Source: Pseudomonas capeferrum (GTDB taxonomy: Bacteria; Pseudomonadota; Gammaproteobacteria; Pseudomonadales; Pseudomonadaceae). Taken from it: a stretch of DNA of 64,000 nucleotides. The translations under genes and the position numbers were made by a program. Below are positions 7,469 through 16,482 of this stretch, piece after piece. The DNA is taken from positions 312,712-376,711 of the forward strand of contig NZ_JMIT01000001.1 of the NCBI RefSeq assembly GCF_000731675.1, written 5' to 3'. Position 1 is the stretch's first letter. Each line of letters opens with the position of its first letter. Under the pieces are notes generated by a model that was not told the origin of the DNA, made no database searches, and worked only from the letters and a program-made list of their open reading frames with translations.

Positions 7469-8953
7469 ATGATGAACCAGCCATACCAACACAGGACGCT
7501 GTCGCCGCTCGCCAACCTGATTGTCGACCGTGCGATCGAGAACACCAACCGCAAGCTCGTGGCCGGTTTTCGCAACAAAAAGAATTCCCAGCCCAACGCC
7601 AAGTCACCGGACCCGCTACAGGCCGGCAAGGACACCCTCGCTGCCACCTCGGCGCAAAGCGCCATGCAGGTTGCCAACCGGGGTGTCGCCTGGAAAGAAA
7701 TCCTCTTCAAAAGCCTGTCGGCCGGTATCGGTTCGCTGGCCACGCTGCAATTCGACGGCGCGCTCTCGGTAAGCGCCAACGACGCCTCCAGCCTCAACGA
7801 CTTGCCCGACAAGCCCGGCGTGTACGTGGTGTACGACGCCAGCGGCCAGCTGGCCTACATCGGTGACAGCACCAACATGCGTCAGCGCTGGCAGGACGGG
7901 CACATGAACGAATACCGCGGCCGGGCCAACAGCGAAACCCGCAAGCCCTACAAGCTGGCGGACCAGCTTGAGGGCGGGTGCACCGTCAAGTTCGTGGTCA
8001 TGGATTCGGCCGAAACCGCCGCCGCCCTGGAAGCCTTCCTGATCAAGAACGAAAAGCCGCCGGTCAACCGCAAGCAAGAGCTGAAGGAAGAGCAGGGCAT
8101 CCGCAGCAACATCGAAGCCAAGAAAATGAAGGACGCGATGGGCAGTGCCGGCGAGGTGGCCATGGGCGCTGGCAAGGAGGCGCTGAAAAACTCGGGGTGG
8201 CAGGTATTCGAGCAACTGACCGCTGCCGCGATCATCGCCATCAAGGATGAACTGGTCGACCTGTTCATGGGCGGCACTGCGCGCCTCAAGGCCCGAGTCG
8301 AGCGCTTTCTGCAGAAGATCTGGGCCGTGGTCGAGCGTATCGTCGCCGCGCCCCTGAAGCTGCTCAACGGCGTGGTCGAGTTCATCGTCAACGCCCTGTC
8401 CAAGGCGGTCCGCCAGGTCTACAACCTGAGCCGCAACCTGTTCGACCTCGCCCATGGCGCCTGGCAGCTCTACAAGGGGGCCCAGTCCATGCCAAGGGAA
8501 GAGCTCATCCAGAAGATCGTCGAAACCGTGGTGGTCAGTGGCACGCTGATTTTCTGGGACGGCATCGAGCCGGTCATCGAGGCGCAGTTGCTGCCCTTGG
8601 TTGGCGTGGCTGCGCCGTACATTTCCTGCGTGATCGCGGCCATCGGTTTCGGGCTGTGCAGTTACCACCTGCAAAAGGTCGTGCCACCCATCGTGGCCTT
8701 CCTGGTGGACTTCAAGAGCGGCTGGCACGAAGCGCTGGAGGCCAAGCGCGCGGCGGCGTTGCAACTGATCCAGGTACAAGAGAACGAATGGCTGATGGCC
8801 GAGGGCCTGATGGAATACGCCCAGTCGGTCGACCCCCTGGCCCGTGAGGCCGGCGCCCACCGCGAGCGCCTGGCGCAGCATCGGGCAGTGCGGGCGATCG
8901 ACTACTCGGCACTGCTGCAATCGAACAAAAACCGTATTACCCAGGAGTCCTGA
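7469..8953 (+). CDS. GIY-YIG nuclease domain fused to a helical membrane-associated region
   Basis: A 494-residue protein. A GIY-YIG domain occupies about residues 108-195: GVYVVY and AYIGDSTNMRQRW form the two signature strands with the catalytic Arg, and ALEAFLIKNEKPPVN supplies the metal-binding Glu and the conserved Asn, so the nuclease looks intact. After it comes a long amphipathic helical stretch (about 240-340) and two hydrophobic segments (about 365-410) that could enter a membrane, then a charged helical tail. Fusion of this nuclease to membrane-type helices is unusual; most GIY-YIG proteins are UvrC, homing or restriction enzymes. The next gene starts three bases after the stop codon, so the two are translationally coupled. 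Start may be ATG 7469 or 7472. Biological role unknown. Confidence 0.8.
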   Translation: MMNQPYQHRTLSPLANLIVDRAIENTNRKLVAGFRNKKNSQPNAKSPDPLQAGKDTLAATSAQSAMQVANRGVAWKEILFKSLSAGIGSLATLQFDGALSVSANDASSLNDLPDKPGVYVVYDASGQLAYIGDSTNMRQRWQDGHMNEYRGRANSETRKPYKLADQLEGGCTVKFVVMDSAETAAALEAFLIKNEKPPVNRKQELKEEQGIRSNIEAKKMKDAMGSAGEVAMGAGKEALKNSGWQVFEQLTAAAIIAIKDELVDLFMGGTARLKARVERFLQKIWAVVERIVAAPLKLLNGVVEFIVNALSKAVRQVYNLSRNLFDLAHGAWQLYKGAQSMPREELIQKIVETVVVSGTLIFWDGIEPVIEAQLLPLVGVAAPYISCVIAAIGFGLCSYHLQKVVPPIVAFLVDFKSGWHEALEAKRAAALQLIQVQENEWLMAEGLMEYAQSVDPLAREAGAHRERLAQHRAVRAIDYSALLQSNKNRITQES

Positions 8954-8956
8954 CAG

Positions 8957-9952
8957 GTGTTCAACACTACAACCGACCTCGCCGCCAAGCTCTTTGGCCA
9001 AGTCAGGCTGGCCGAGTCGCTGCCCGTACCCGCCCCTGCGTCGCTGCCGGCGCCCCGCGAGGAGCACGACCAGCTCAAGGACTTCGAGCACGGGCTGCGC
9101 AAGCTGCACGAGGCCATCGTCAACAACAAGGGGGCGCGCGAGCAGCTCGAGGCGTTCAAGCAGCAAGGCACCTGGGATTCGTTCTGGGGCGGCCTGACGG
9201 GCAAAAACGACAAAGACCTGGCCGACATGGTCAGGCAGGTGGGTGAGAGCCTGGCCGTGACCCAGAGCGTGGTGCAGTTGTTGACCCAGTTGCACACGGC
9301 CAACAACAAGGTACTGCGCGGCTTCAATGACGCCCTGGTGCGTGAGATCGAACGCCTGCAGGCCGACGCGGTGACGCTGGAGGGCAACCAGGAAGGGGCC
9401 CTGGTGGTGCTGTGCGAATTCAAGCAGCAGATCGACGACCTGCTGGCGATGGCCGATGGCTACGCCTATTGCACCCAGGAGGTGGAGCGGCTGGCCTGGG
9501 CCCAAGGCAAGCAGGAGACCGAACTGACGGCCCTGGATGCCAAGATCGATGCGCAACACCAGAAGCTGGTGACCAGCACCCTGGCCCGGGTGCAGAAAGA
9601 GGCCGTGATCAGGAAGAACCTGGAGCACCATCAGCACAAGATCGCCGCCCAGGAAGGGCAACTTGAGGAGCTGAAGAAAAACCTGAACGCCAGCAACCTG
9701 GCCCGGGAAAGCCTGTCGACCACCGTGACCACGGCATTGAAGAAACTCGCCCTGGCCACCAGCACCCAGGCCCAACGCGTGGACCGCATGGAGGCGCAGC
9801 TGGCCACGCTGCTGGACAACCAGCGCCAATGCCAGGCCCAGCTGGCGCAACTGGCCGCACCGGGTTGGGTTGCCTACCTAGGCCGCAATGCCGTGTCGCT
9901 GGTTGCACTGGCTGCGGCGGTGTTTGCCTTGGGGCTGAATCTGCGGGGGTGA
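8957..9952 (+). CDS. coiled-coil protein with C-terminal membrane anchor
   Basis: A 331-residue protein starting at GTG 8957, with AGGAG at 8943-8947 inside the end of the preceding gene. Residues about 40-300 are highly charged, Glu/Lys/Gln/Leu-rich and predicted to be extended coiled coil. A hydrophobic helix of about 20 residues (around 307-327) ends in a short positively charged tail, the layout of a tail-anchored inner membrane protein. Its three-base distance from the GIY-YIG gene implies that the two proteins work together, for instance as a membrane-tethered nuclease complex. No enzymatic motif was found. Confidence 0.75.
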   Translation: MFNTTTDLAAKLFGQVRLAESLPVPAPASLPAPREEHDQLKDFEHGLRKLHEAIVNNKGAREQLEAFKQQGTWDSFWGGLTGKNDKDLADMVRQVGESLAVTQSVVQLLTQLHTANNKVLRGFNDALVREIERLQADAVTLEGNQEGALVVLCEFKQQIDDLLAMADGYAYCTQEVERLAWAQGKQETELTALDAKIDAQHQKLVTSTLARVQKEAVIRKNLEHHQHKIAAQEGQLEELKKNLNASNLARESLSTTVTTALKKLALATSTQAQRVDRMEAQLATLLDNQRQCQAQLAQLAAPGWVAYLGRNAVSLVALAAAVFALGLNLRG

Positions 9953-10307
9953 GGCGAAGCGCTCCTGTATCCGATATCAAATAGTGTCAAAGACGCCTCG
10001 AATTCAGGCTCTGCTGCCGCGTTGCGGCATTTGGGGCCACCAGGTGCCTGGCTTGGCATTTACAGCGCCTATCAGATCGAGCGCCGCCCCACCTCCAATC
10101 CCACGACAGGCACCTAGCCGCCATCACCCTATCTCCCGACTAGCACATAGCAGCCCAACTTCCTGACATTCCGTGAAGTAACCTACCGCGCGGCCTTCCT
10201 TGACCCACTGTTCAAAACCTGACCTGCAGCAACGCCTCTTCATCAATCCGCCACTATGCTGACCCGGGCACTCTCTCAAGCTCACTCAGCCAGACACGGA
10301 GGTATTT
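9953..10307. other. intergenic region before adhP
   Basis: These 355 bases hold repeat element A (10042-10115) and the upstream region of adhP. I see no gene, and no clear sigma-70 promoter; a GGAGG at 10298-10302 is the adhP ribosome binding site. Confidence 0.5.
10042..10115. repeat. short copy of a palindromic repeat (element A)
   Basis: A 74-base copy of a repeat also found at 43764-44050 and, diverged, at 27009-27103. It starts with AGGTGCCTGGCTTGG and ends with the near reverse complement CCACGACAGGCACCT. Inside is the shared core GGCATT-CAGCGCCTATCAGATC followed by GAGCGCCGCC. It lies in the gap between the coiled-coil gene and adhP. Confidence 0.7.
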
Positions 10308-11318
10308 ATGAAAGCTGCTGTTGTTGCCAAAGGGCGTCGCGTGGACGTGGTGGAAAAAACACTGCGGCCGCTGGCGCACGGGGAAGCGTTGCTGAAGATG
10401 CAGTGTTGTGGCGTTTGCCATACCGACCTGCATGTCAAGAATGGCGATTTCGGCGACAAGACCGGTGTGATCCTGGGCCACGAAGGGATTGGCGTGGTCG
10501 TGGAAGTGGGGCCGGGTGTGACCTCGCTCAAGCCAGGTGACCGGGCCAGCGTTGCTTGGTTCTTCCAGGGCTGCGGGCATTGCGAATACTGCAACAGCGG
10601 CAACGAGACACTGTGCCGCGCGGTGAAGAACTCCGGTTACACGGTCGATGGCGGCATGGCCGAGGCGTGCATCGTGGTGGCGGACTATGCGGTAAAAGTG
10701 CCGGACGGGCTGGACTCGGCGGCCGCCAGCAGCATCACCTGCGCCGGTGTGACCACCTACAAGGCGGTGAAGTCGTCGAATATCCGCCCTGGGCAATGGC
10801 TTGCCATCTACGGCCTCGGTGGCCTGGGCAACCTCGCCCTGCAGTACGCCAAGAACGTCTTCAATGCCCGGGTCATCGCCATCGACGTCAATGATGAACA
10901 ACTGGCCTTCGCCCGCGAAATGGGCGCCGACCTGGTGGTCAACCCGCGCGATGAGGACGCAGCCAAAGTCATCCAGGCCAAGACCGGCGGCGCCCATGCG
11001 GCGGTGGTCACGGCCGTGGCCAAAAGCGCCTTCAACTCGGCGGTCGATGCGCTGCGTGCTGGCGGTCGGCTGGTCGCGGTTGGGCTGCCACCTGAAGCCA
11101 TGAGCCTGGACATTCCACGCCTTGTGCTCGACGGTATCGAGGTGGTGGGTTCGCTGGTCGGTACCCGTCAGGACCTGCAAGAAGCCTTCGAATTTGCCGC
11201 GCAAGGCAAGGTGGTGCCGAAGGTAACGCTGCGCCCGATCGAAGACATCAATGACATTTTCGAAGAGATGCAGGAAGGCAAGATCAAAGGCCGCATGGTG
11301 ATCCACTTCGCCGATTAG
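10308..11318 (+). CDS. adhP: zinc-dependent alcohol dehydrogenase AdhP
   Basis: A 336-residue medium-chain dehydrogenase that oxidises primary alcohols (or reduces aldehydes) with NAD in the cytoplasm. Visible features: catalytic zinc Cys in [10 protein letters not shown] (around residue 37), GHEGIG with the second zinc ligand, the four-Cys structural zinc lobe [15 protein letters not shown] (around 90-105), and the nucleotide-binding GLGGLG near residue 172. Length and motifs match AdhP proteins. It is monocistronic: strong GGAGG ribosome binding site, repeat-containing gap upstream and an intrinsic terminator directly downstream. Confidence 0.93.
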   Translation: MKAAVVAKGRRVDVVEKTLRPLAHGEALLKMQCCGVCHTDLHVKNGDFGDKTGVILGHEGIGVVVEVGPGVTSLKPGDRASVAWFFQGCGHCEYCNSGNETLCRAVKNSGYTVDGGMAEACIVVADYAVKVPDGLDSAAASSITCAGVTTYKAVKSSNIRPGQWLAIYGLGGLGNLALQYAKNVFNARVIAIDVNDEQLAFAREMGADLVVNPRDEDAAKVIQAKTGGAHAAVVTAVAKSAFNSAVDALRAGGRLVAVGLPPEAMSLDIPRLVLDGIEVVGSLVGTRQDLQEAFEFAAQGKVVPKVTLRPIEDINDIFEEMQEGKIKGRMVIHFAD

Positions 11319-11327
11319 CCCAAAGCC

Positions 11328-11351
11328 GGCCCGCGTTCGCGGGCCGTTTTT
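11328..11351 (+). terminator. rho-independent terminator after adhP
   Basis: Stem GGCCCGC / GCGGGCC with loop GTTC, followed by GTTTTT. It begins ten bases after the adhP stop codon. Confidence 0.85.
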
Positions 11352-11379
11352 ACACGTGCGCAGCGGGTTACAAACATGC

Positions 11380-12894
11380 TCATGCCGGTTGCCGGGAGCG
11401 CAGTAACAGTGCCGCTACTGCGCAGCCGATCAATGCCAGGCACGCCAGGTAGAAGGCATCACTGTAGGCCATCAAGTAAGCCTCGCGCCTGATGGTCGCG
11501 GCCAACCCTTCCAGCGCCTGTTGCTGGGCCGGCAGCCAGCTCTGCACGGTCTGGCTGATGCGCTCCTGCACACTGGGTGCGAACACCGTGACATGTTCGT
11601 GAATGCGCTCACTGTGATAGCGCTCGCGTGTTGCCACGATCTGCGTCAGCGTGGCGGTGCCGATGGCGCCACCCAGGTTGCGCAGCATCGAAAACACCGC
11701 CGAGGCCGAGCCCGCTTCACGTTTTTCCAACCCTGCCACCGCCAGTACCGACAGCGCGACCATGATGAACGGCTGGCCAATGCCGCGCACCACCGTGGAC
11801 GGGATGATGACGTTATCGGCGCTGTCGATGTTCAGGCTCGCGCCCAGCCAGCAGCCTGCAGCCATGATCAGAAAACCACTGGCCACCATGAACTTGGCGC
11901 TGGTCCAGGCCATCAATTTTGGCATCAACGGCGCCAGCAGCAGTTGCACCACGCCATAAGCGATCAACGCGACCCCCACATCCCGGGCGCTGTAGCCCTG
12001 CAGCTGGGAGAGGTAGTTGGGCACCAGGAACACCAGGCCAAAGGTGGCGGCGCCAAAGATGAACATGGCGATGCTGGCGACCCCGAAGTTGTAGCGCCCC
12101 AGCAAGCGTAAGTTGATGAATGCGCGCTGGCCGTACAACTGGGTGAACACGAATACCGCCAACGCCAAGCCTGCGATGATCGACATGCCGACGATGTACG
12201 TCGAGCCGAACCAGTCCAGCCGGCCGCCTTCCTCCAGCACGATCTGCAAGCCGCCCAAGCCCAGGACCATGGCCGCTATGCCCACCCAGTCGCCCCGACG
12301 CAACAGGGCCAGTTGCATGGGTTTGGCTTCGATCGACCAGGCGATGGCGAGCAGCAGTGCGACGCCGGGAAACAGCTGCAGGTAGAAAATCCAGCGCCAC
12401 GAATAGACATCGGTCAACCAGCCGCCAATGGAAGGCCCCGCCGCCTGGGCCACGCTGTTGGCCAGGCTGAACAGCGCCATGCCCATGGCCATCTTGCTGG
12501 CGGGCAGTTCGGTGATGATCAACTGAAAGGAGAGGGGGATGAGCACTGCGCCGGCTGCGCCCTGGATCACCCTGAGGGTGATCATTGCCTCCAGATTGGG
12601 CGCCCACGAGCAGGCGATCGATGCCAGTAGGAAGATGAACGACCCCGTCCACATCACCCGGCGCATGGAAAACACCTCGACCAGCCAGGCCGTCAGCGGA
12701 ATCATGACAATCTCTGCCACCAGGTACGCGGTGGAAATCCACGAGCCCTCTTCGAAGCTGGCACCCAGCGAACCGCGGATTTCAGGCAGCGCCGCGCTGG
12801 TGACGTGCACGTTCATGCCGGCCATGAAGCACCCAAGCAAGCCGCCGAACACCGCCACCCAGGCCCGCAACGGTACCCTTTGCTCAGTGCTCAT
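11380..12894 (-). CDS. DHA2-family multidrug efflux transporter (EmrB-like)
   Basis: A 504-residue major facilitator protein with about 14 hydrophobic segments, the count and length typical of the EmrB/QacA (DHA2) family. The antiporter motif C appears as AAGPSIGGWL near residue 155. It would use the proton gradient to expel toxic compounds, with the adaptor and outer membrane protein encoded just upstream forming a channel across both membranes. Its start overlaps the end of the adaptor gene by 11 bases, so it is the last gene of a three-gene operon. Confidence 0.93.
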   Translation of the reverse strand: MSTEQRVPLRAWVAVFGGLLGCFMAGMNVHVTSAALPEIRGSLGASFEEGSWISTAYLVAEIVMIPLTAWLVEVFSMRRVMWTGSFIFLLASIACSWAPNLEAMITLRVIQGAAGAVLIPLSFQLIITELPASKMAMGMALFSLANSVAQAAGPSIGGWLTDVYSWRWIFYLQLFPGVALLLAIAWSIEAKPMQLALLRRGDWVGIAAMVLGLGGLQIVLEEGGRLDWFGSTYIVGMSIIAGLALAVFVFTQLYGQRAFINLRLLGRYNFGVASIAMFIFGAATFGLVFLVPNYLSQLQGYSARDVGVALIAYGVVQLLLAPLMPKLMAWTSAKFMVASGFLIMAAGCWLGASLNIDSADNVIIPSTVVRGIGQPFIMVALSVLAVAGLEKREAGSASAVFSMLRNLGGAIGTATLTQIVATRERYHSERIHEHVTVFAPSVQERISQTVQSWLPAQQQALEGLAATIRREAYLMAYSDAFYLACLALIGCAVAALLLRSRQPA

Positions 12895-14038
12895 CGGCCG
12901 GCTCCACGGGGCGCGTGTCGACCGTGGTCACCACCGACATGCCGGGCAGTATCTGCACGCCGTCTACGGGTTGGTCGAGCACGATGCGCACCGGAAAACG
13001 CTGGACGATCTTGGTGAAGTTGCCGGTGGCGTTGTCCGAAGGCAGCAGCGCAAAAACATTGCCGGACGCCGGCGAGAAGCTCGCCACGCGGCCTTGCACA
13101 GGCTGGCTGGCGAAGCTGTCGATACGCACCTGCACCGGTTGCCCCGGGCGCATGTGGGCCAGCTGGGTTTCCTTGTAGTTGGCGACCACGTAAGTCTGCT
13201 GCAACGGCACCACCGCCAGCAACGGCTGGCCTGGCACCACATACTGCCCGGCGCGAACGCGGCGCTGACCGACTACGCCATCGATGGGCGCGCGGATGAC
13301 GGTGTCCTGTTCATCCTGTTCGGCCAGCGCCTGGCGGGCCTGGGCACGGCTCAAGGCCGCCGTGCGTTGCTTGATGTCGGCATCGGCCGCCAGCGCCAGG
13401 GCCTTGGCCATCGTCAGTTGCGAACGCTGTTCTCGTAAGCGTGCCTGCGCGCCCTGCAGCGCGGCACCCGCTTGTACGGCACTGGCATTGGCCGCTTCCA
13501 GGCGCTGCACGGTGGCTGCGTTGTCACGCACCAGGCCACGGTAGCGCTGCATGTCCAGCTCGCTGCGCTGGCGCTCGGCGCTGGCACTGTGCACGGCCGA
13601 TTCGGCCTGGAAGATGGCCTGCTGTTGCTGGTTGATACGCTCGCCAGCCACTTGCTGGCTGGCCTGCGCCGCCGCCAGCGCGGCCTGTGCTTCGGCCACC
13701 CCGGCAGTGGCCTGGTCGAGGCGTGCACGGTAGTCGCGGTTGTGCAGGCGCACCAGCACATCGCCTGCCTTGACGGGCTGGTCGTCCTCCACTTCAACCT
13801 TGGCCACATAGCCGGCCACGCGCGCGCTCAGGGCCACCCAGTCGGCGCGTACATAGGCATCATCGGTGGTCTCCAGGTAGCGCCCGGTAGTGAACCAGTA
13901 CCCGCCGAAGGCCAGCGCTGCCAGCAGCGTCAGGCCACCACCGGCGTACAGTGCCAGGCGGCGACGGGGCCTGCGGGCAGTGACAGCCGCCTGGGGCTGG
14001 TCACCCGCCAGCGTGTTCTTTGTAACGGCAACATTCAT
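12884..14038 (-). CDS. HlyD/EmrA-type membrane fusion protein
   Basis: A 384-residue periplasmic adaptor. One N-terminal transmembrane helix (about residues 28-48) is followed by the first half of a biotinyl-lipoyl domain (VAKVEVEDDQPVKAGDVLVRL), a long alpha-helical hairpin rich in Ala, Gln and Arg (about 105-220), the second lipoyl half (DTVIRAPIDGVVGQR) and a beta-barrel domain. It links the inner membrane pump to the outer membrane protein. Its start overlaps the stop of the upstream outer membrane gene by four bases (ATGA), a classical coupling arrangement. Confidence 0.93.
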   Translation of the reverse strand: MNVAVTKNTLAGDQPQAAVTARRPRRRLALYAGGGLTLLAALAFGGYWFTTGRYLETTDDAYVRADWVALSARVAGYVAKVEVEDDQPVKAGDVLVRLHNRDYRARLDQATAGVAEAQAALAAAQASQQVAGERINQQQQAIFQAESAVHSASAERQRSELDMQRYRGLVRDNAATVQRLEAANASAVQAGAALQGAQARLREQRSQLTMAKALALAADADIKQRTAALSRAQARQALAEQDEQDTVIRAPIDGVVGQRRVRAGQYVVPGQPLLAVVPLQQTYVVANYKETQLAHMRPGQPVQVRIDSFASQPVQGRVASFSPASGNVFALLPSDNATGNFTKIVQRFPVRIVLDQPVDGVQILPGMSVVTTVDTRPVEPADEH

Positions 14039-15525
14039 GATTGGCTTCCAGTAGCGGGAGTGGAGCGACGCACCCGGCTTGGGGCCGGTGCCGGTGATGA
14101 TTGCCAGCGCCCGCCCAGGGCGCGGAACAGGTTGATCTGGGCACGTGCCAGGCGGCCTTGGGCCTCGACATGGCTGGCCCTGACTGCGATCAGGTCGCGC
14201 TCGCTGTCCAGCAGCGCCAGTGCGTCGAGGGTGCCGGCGCGGTAGCTGCTTTGCGCCAGGGCAAAGCCGCGTTGGCCCTGCACCAGGGCTGCTGCCAGGG
14301 CCTGGGTACGTTGCCGTTCACCGTCAAAACGGGCCAGGGCCTGGCGTACATCCTTGAGTGCCGCCAACGCCACCCCGCGGTAATGAGCGATTTGCGCCTG
14401 TTGCAAGGCCTGGGCCTTGCTCACCCGTGCGCGGTTGGCCTTGATATTGGGGAACTCCCAGCGAATCAACGGGCCGATGGCAAACATCAGCGCACGGCTG
14501 TCGCCCAGGTTGGCCAGGTGGTGATCCGACGAGGTCAACGAGGCGCCGAAGCTGACCTTCGGATACAGGTCAGCCTTGACGATGTCGACTTCCAAAGCGG
14601 CAGCCTGCAGCTCGCGTTCGGCCTTGCGCACGTCTGGCCGGCGTTCGAGCAGGCGCCAGGCGTCGCCAGCAGGCAACGGCGCGGCGAGGGTCGGGATGGT
14701 CTGGCAGGGGGCGCCGTTGTCGATCAGCGCCGCCGGTTCCTGGCCACTGAGCATGCTTAGTTCGTACAGGGCCATGCGCCGGCGTGCCTCCAGCATCGGC
14801 AGTTGCGCCTGTACCTGTTCGCGTAAACCCACCAGGCGCACAGCATCGAGTTCGGTGGCGACGCCAGCCTGACGCTGGCGCTCGCTGAGCTGCACACTGC
14901 GCTGCAACGTGTCCAGGGACTGGCTGGCTGCCGCGATGCGGGCGCCGTAGACGCATTGGTCGATGTAGGCGCGGGTGGTCTGGCTGACCACCTGCAGGTG
15001 CACCAGCTCCAAGGCCTCGCGGCTGGCCTCGGCCTGTACCCGTGCCCGTTCGATGGCCGCGCGCACCTGGCCCCAGACGTCTACCTGGTAGGCCAGCTCG
15101 ATGGCCGGGTTGAACGCCCATTGCGATGGCGCATGGCTGTCGGTGGCCTCGGCCAGGGTCTGGTCATCGGCGCTCTTGCCATAGCTCGCGGCAAACCCGA
15201 GGGAAGTGCTGGGCCAGCGCTTGGCGTCGAACTCGCCAATGCCGGCCAGCATGGCCTGCACATTGGCTTCGGCCTGCGCCAGGTCCTGGTTGTGCTCCAG
15301 GGCCTGCTGCACCCAGGCGTTGAGCTGCGGGTCGTGATACAACGCCCACCAGCGCGCGGGCAGCGCCTGGTCGCTGACGTCGGCAGGCAGGCGCAGCCCG
15401 GGCAATGCCTGGAAGAGGTTTGGGGGGAGGGCGCCTGTGGGGTGCCCAGTGCACGCCGACAGCACGCTGAACACGCCGATGGCGGCAGCCCGCCTGGCGG
15501 TGCTGGAAAGGGATCGAATTGGCAT
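14035..15525 (-). CDS. outer membrane efflux lipoprotein (NodT/OprM family)
   Basis: A 496-residue outer membrane factor. The signal peptide ends in lipobox LSAC (Cys near residue 25), and the body contains two similar TolC-type repeats rich in Ala, Gln and Leu helices. Start chosen at ATG 15525; a GTG one codon upstream is possible. It is the first gene of the efflux operon and would provide the outer membrane tunnel for the EmrAB-like pump. The AraC gene at 15637-16368, on the same strand upstream, is a likely local regulator. Confidence 0.92.
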   Translation of the reverse strand: MPIRSLSSTARRAAAIGVFSVLSACTGHPTGALPPNLFQALPGLRLPADVSDQALPARWWALYHDPQLNAWVQQALEHNQDLAQAEANVQAMLAGIGEFDAKRWPSTSLGFAASYGKSADDQTLAEATDSHAPSQWAFNPAIELAYQVDVWGQVRAAIERARVQAEASREALELVHLQVVSQTTRAYIDQCVYGARIAAASQSLDTLQRSVQLSERQRQAGVATELDAVRLVGLREQVQAQLPMLEARRRMALYELSMLSGQEPAALIDNGAPCQTIPTLAAPLPAGDAWRLLERRPDVRKAERELQAAALEVDIVKADLYPKVSFGASLTSSDHHLANLGDSRALMFAIGPLIRWEFPNIKANRARVSKAQALQQAQIAHYRGVALAALKDVRQALARFDGERQRTQALAAALVQGQRGFALAQSSYRAGTLDALALLDSERDLIAVRASHVEAQGRLARAQINLFRALGGRWQSSPAPAPSRVRRSTPATGSQS

Positions 15526-15636
15526 CACGCAAGCCGTATTAGGGGTCGTGAGGCCAGATTAACGAGGGCTGGGGTAGCCCCGCTGCCGCAAGCGGGACAA
15601 CCCTGCGCGCAACTGGGACAACCTCAGCCTCGGCGC

Positions 15637-16368
15637 TCAGGGCGTTGGCGCGGCGCCCGTGCCCAGCACGTTGACCTGCCAGTCGCTGGGGTTGTAGCCA
15701 AGGATGCGCTTGAACATCGCGGCAAAGGCGCTGGCGCTCTGGTAGCCGTGGTCCAGTGCCACGTTCAGGATTGGCTTGCCATCGGCCAGGCACTGCTGGC
15801 TGAGGACCATGCGCGTGCGTGCTCGCCACTCGCCATACGACATGCCCACCTCACGCTGGAACAGCCGCGCCAGGGTGCGCGCGCTCATGTTCAGTTGCGC
15901 GCCGCACTGCTCCAGCGTCAGGTCCTGGGCCGGGTCTTCGAGAAAGCCCTCGCACCAGGCGCGCAGCCGTGCATGCTGCGGCACCGGCACGTAGGCATCG
16001 ATGCGCTCGGCCGTTTCCAGCTCACGCTGGATCAGCGCCCGGGCGTGCTCGCCCAGCGGCTCGTCGCGCTGCAACATCCGTGACCCCGCCAGGATCAGCT
16101 CGCGCAGCAAACCGGACACGGCGATGACATGGCAGCGCGTGACGTGCGAACCCAGCAACAAGGTGCGCATCGACACTTCACCTTGCATGCGGATTTCGTG
16201 GCCGACCCCAGCAGGTATCCACAGTGCCTGCCCACGGGGGATCACCCAGTTACCGCCATCGCTGCACACCCGCATCACACCGTTGGCGGCATAGATCAGC
16301 TGATCCTCGGCGTGGCAGTGGCTGGCAACCACCTCACCGTGCCGATAGTCCATTCCCAAAGCTTGCAT
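15637..16368 (-). CDS. AraC-family transcriptional regulator of the efflux operon
   Basis: A 243-residue regulator with an N-terminal cupin-like sensing domain (HCHAEDQLIYAANGVMRV and a following IPAGVGHEI) and a C-terminal AraC DNA-binding domain with two helix-turn-helix units (LTLEQCGAQLNMSARTLARLF and PILNVALDHGYQSASAFAAMF). Start chosen at ATG 16368, with GGGGAG four to five bases before the start; a longer frame from 16425 lacks such a site. It lies 111 bases upstream of the outer membrane lipoprotein gene on the same strand, so it could be the first gene of the operon or a separately transcribed activator. Confidence 0.9.
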   Translation of the reverse strand: MQALGMDYRHGEVVASHCHAEDQLIYAANGVMRVCSDGGNWVIPRGQALWIPAGVGHEIRMQGEVSMRTLLLGSHVTRCHVIAVSGLLRELILAGSRMLQRDEPLGEHARALIQRELETAERIDAYVPVPQHARLRAWCEGFLEDPAQDLTLEQCGAQLNMSARTLARLFQREVGMSYGEWRARTRMVLSQQCLADGKPILNVALDHGYQSASAFAAMFKRILGYNPSDWQVNVLGTGAAPTP

Positions 16369-16482
16369 GCCGATCTCCCCAGCCCTGTGTGGCGCGCGAT
16401 TGGATCCAATAATATCGCAAGGCAATCGGCTGTGGTTGCTAAGTGCGCAGGGGCGAGGGCGAGTTATGCATTTTAATTGCGC

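Noticed and set aside
7616..9850. 744-codon minus-strand frame opposite the GIY-YIG and coiled-coil genes
   Set aside because: Antisense to two coupled genes with good protein-like sequence.
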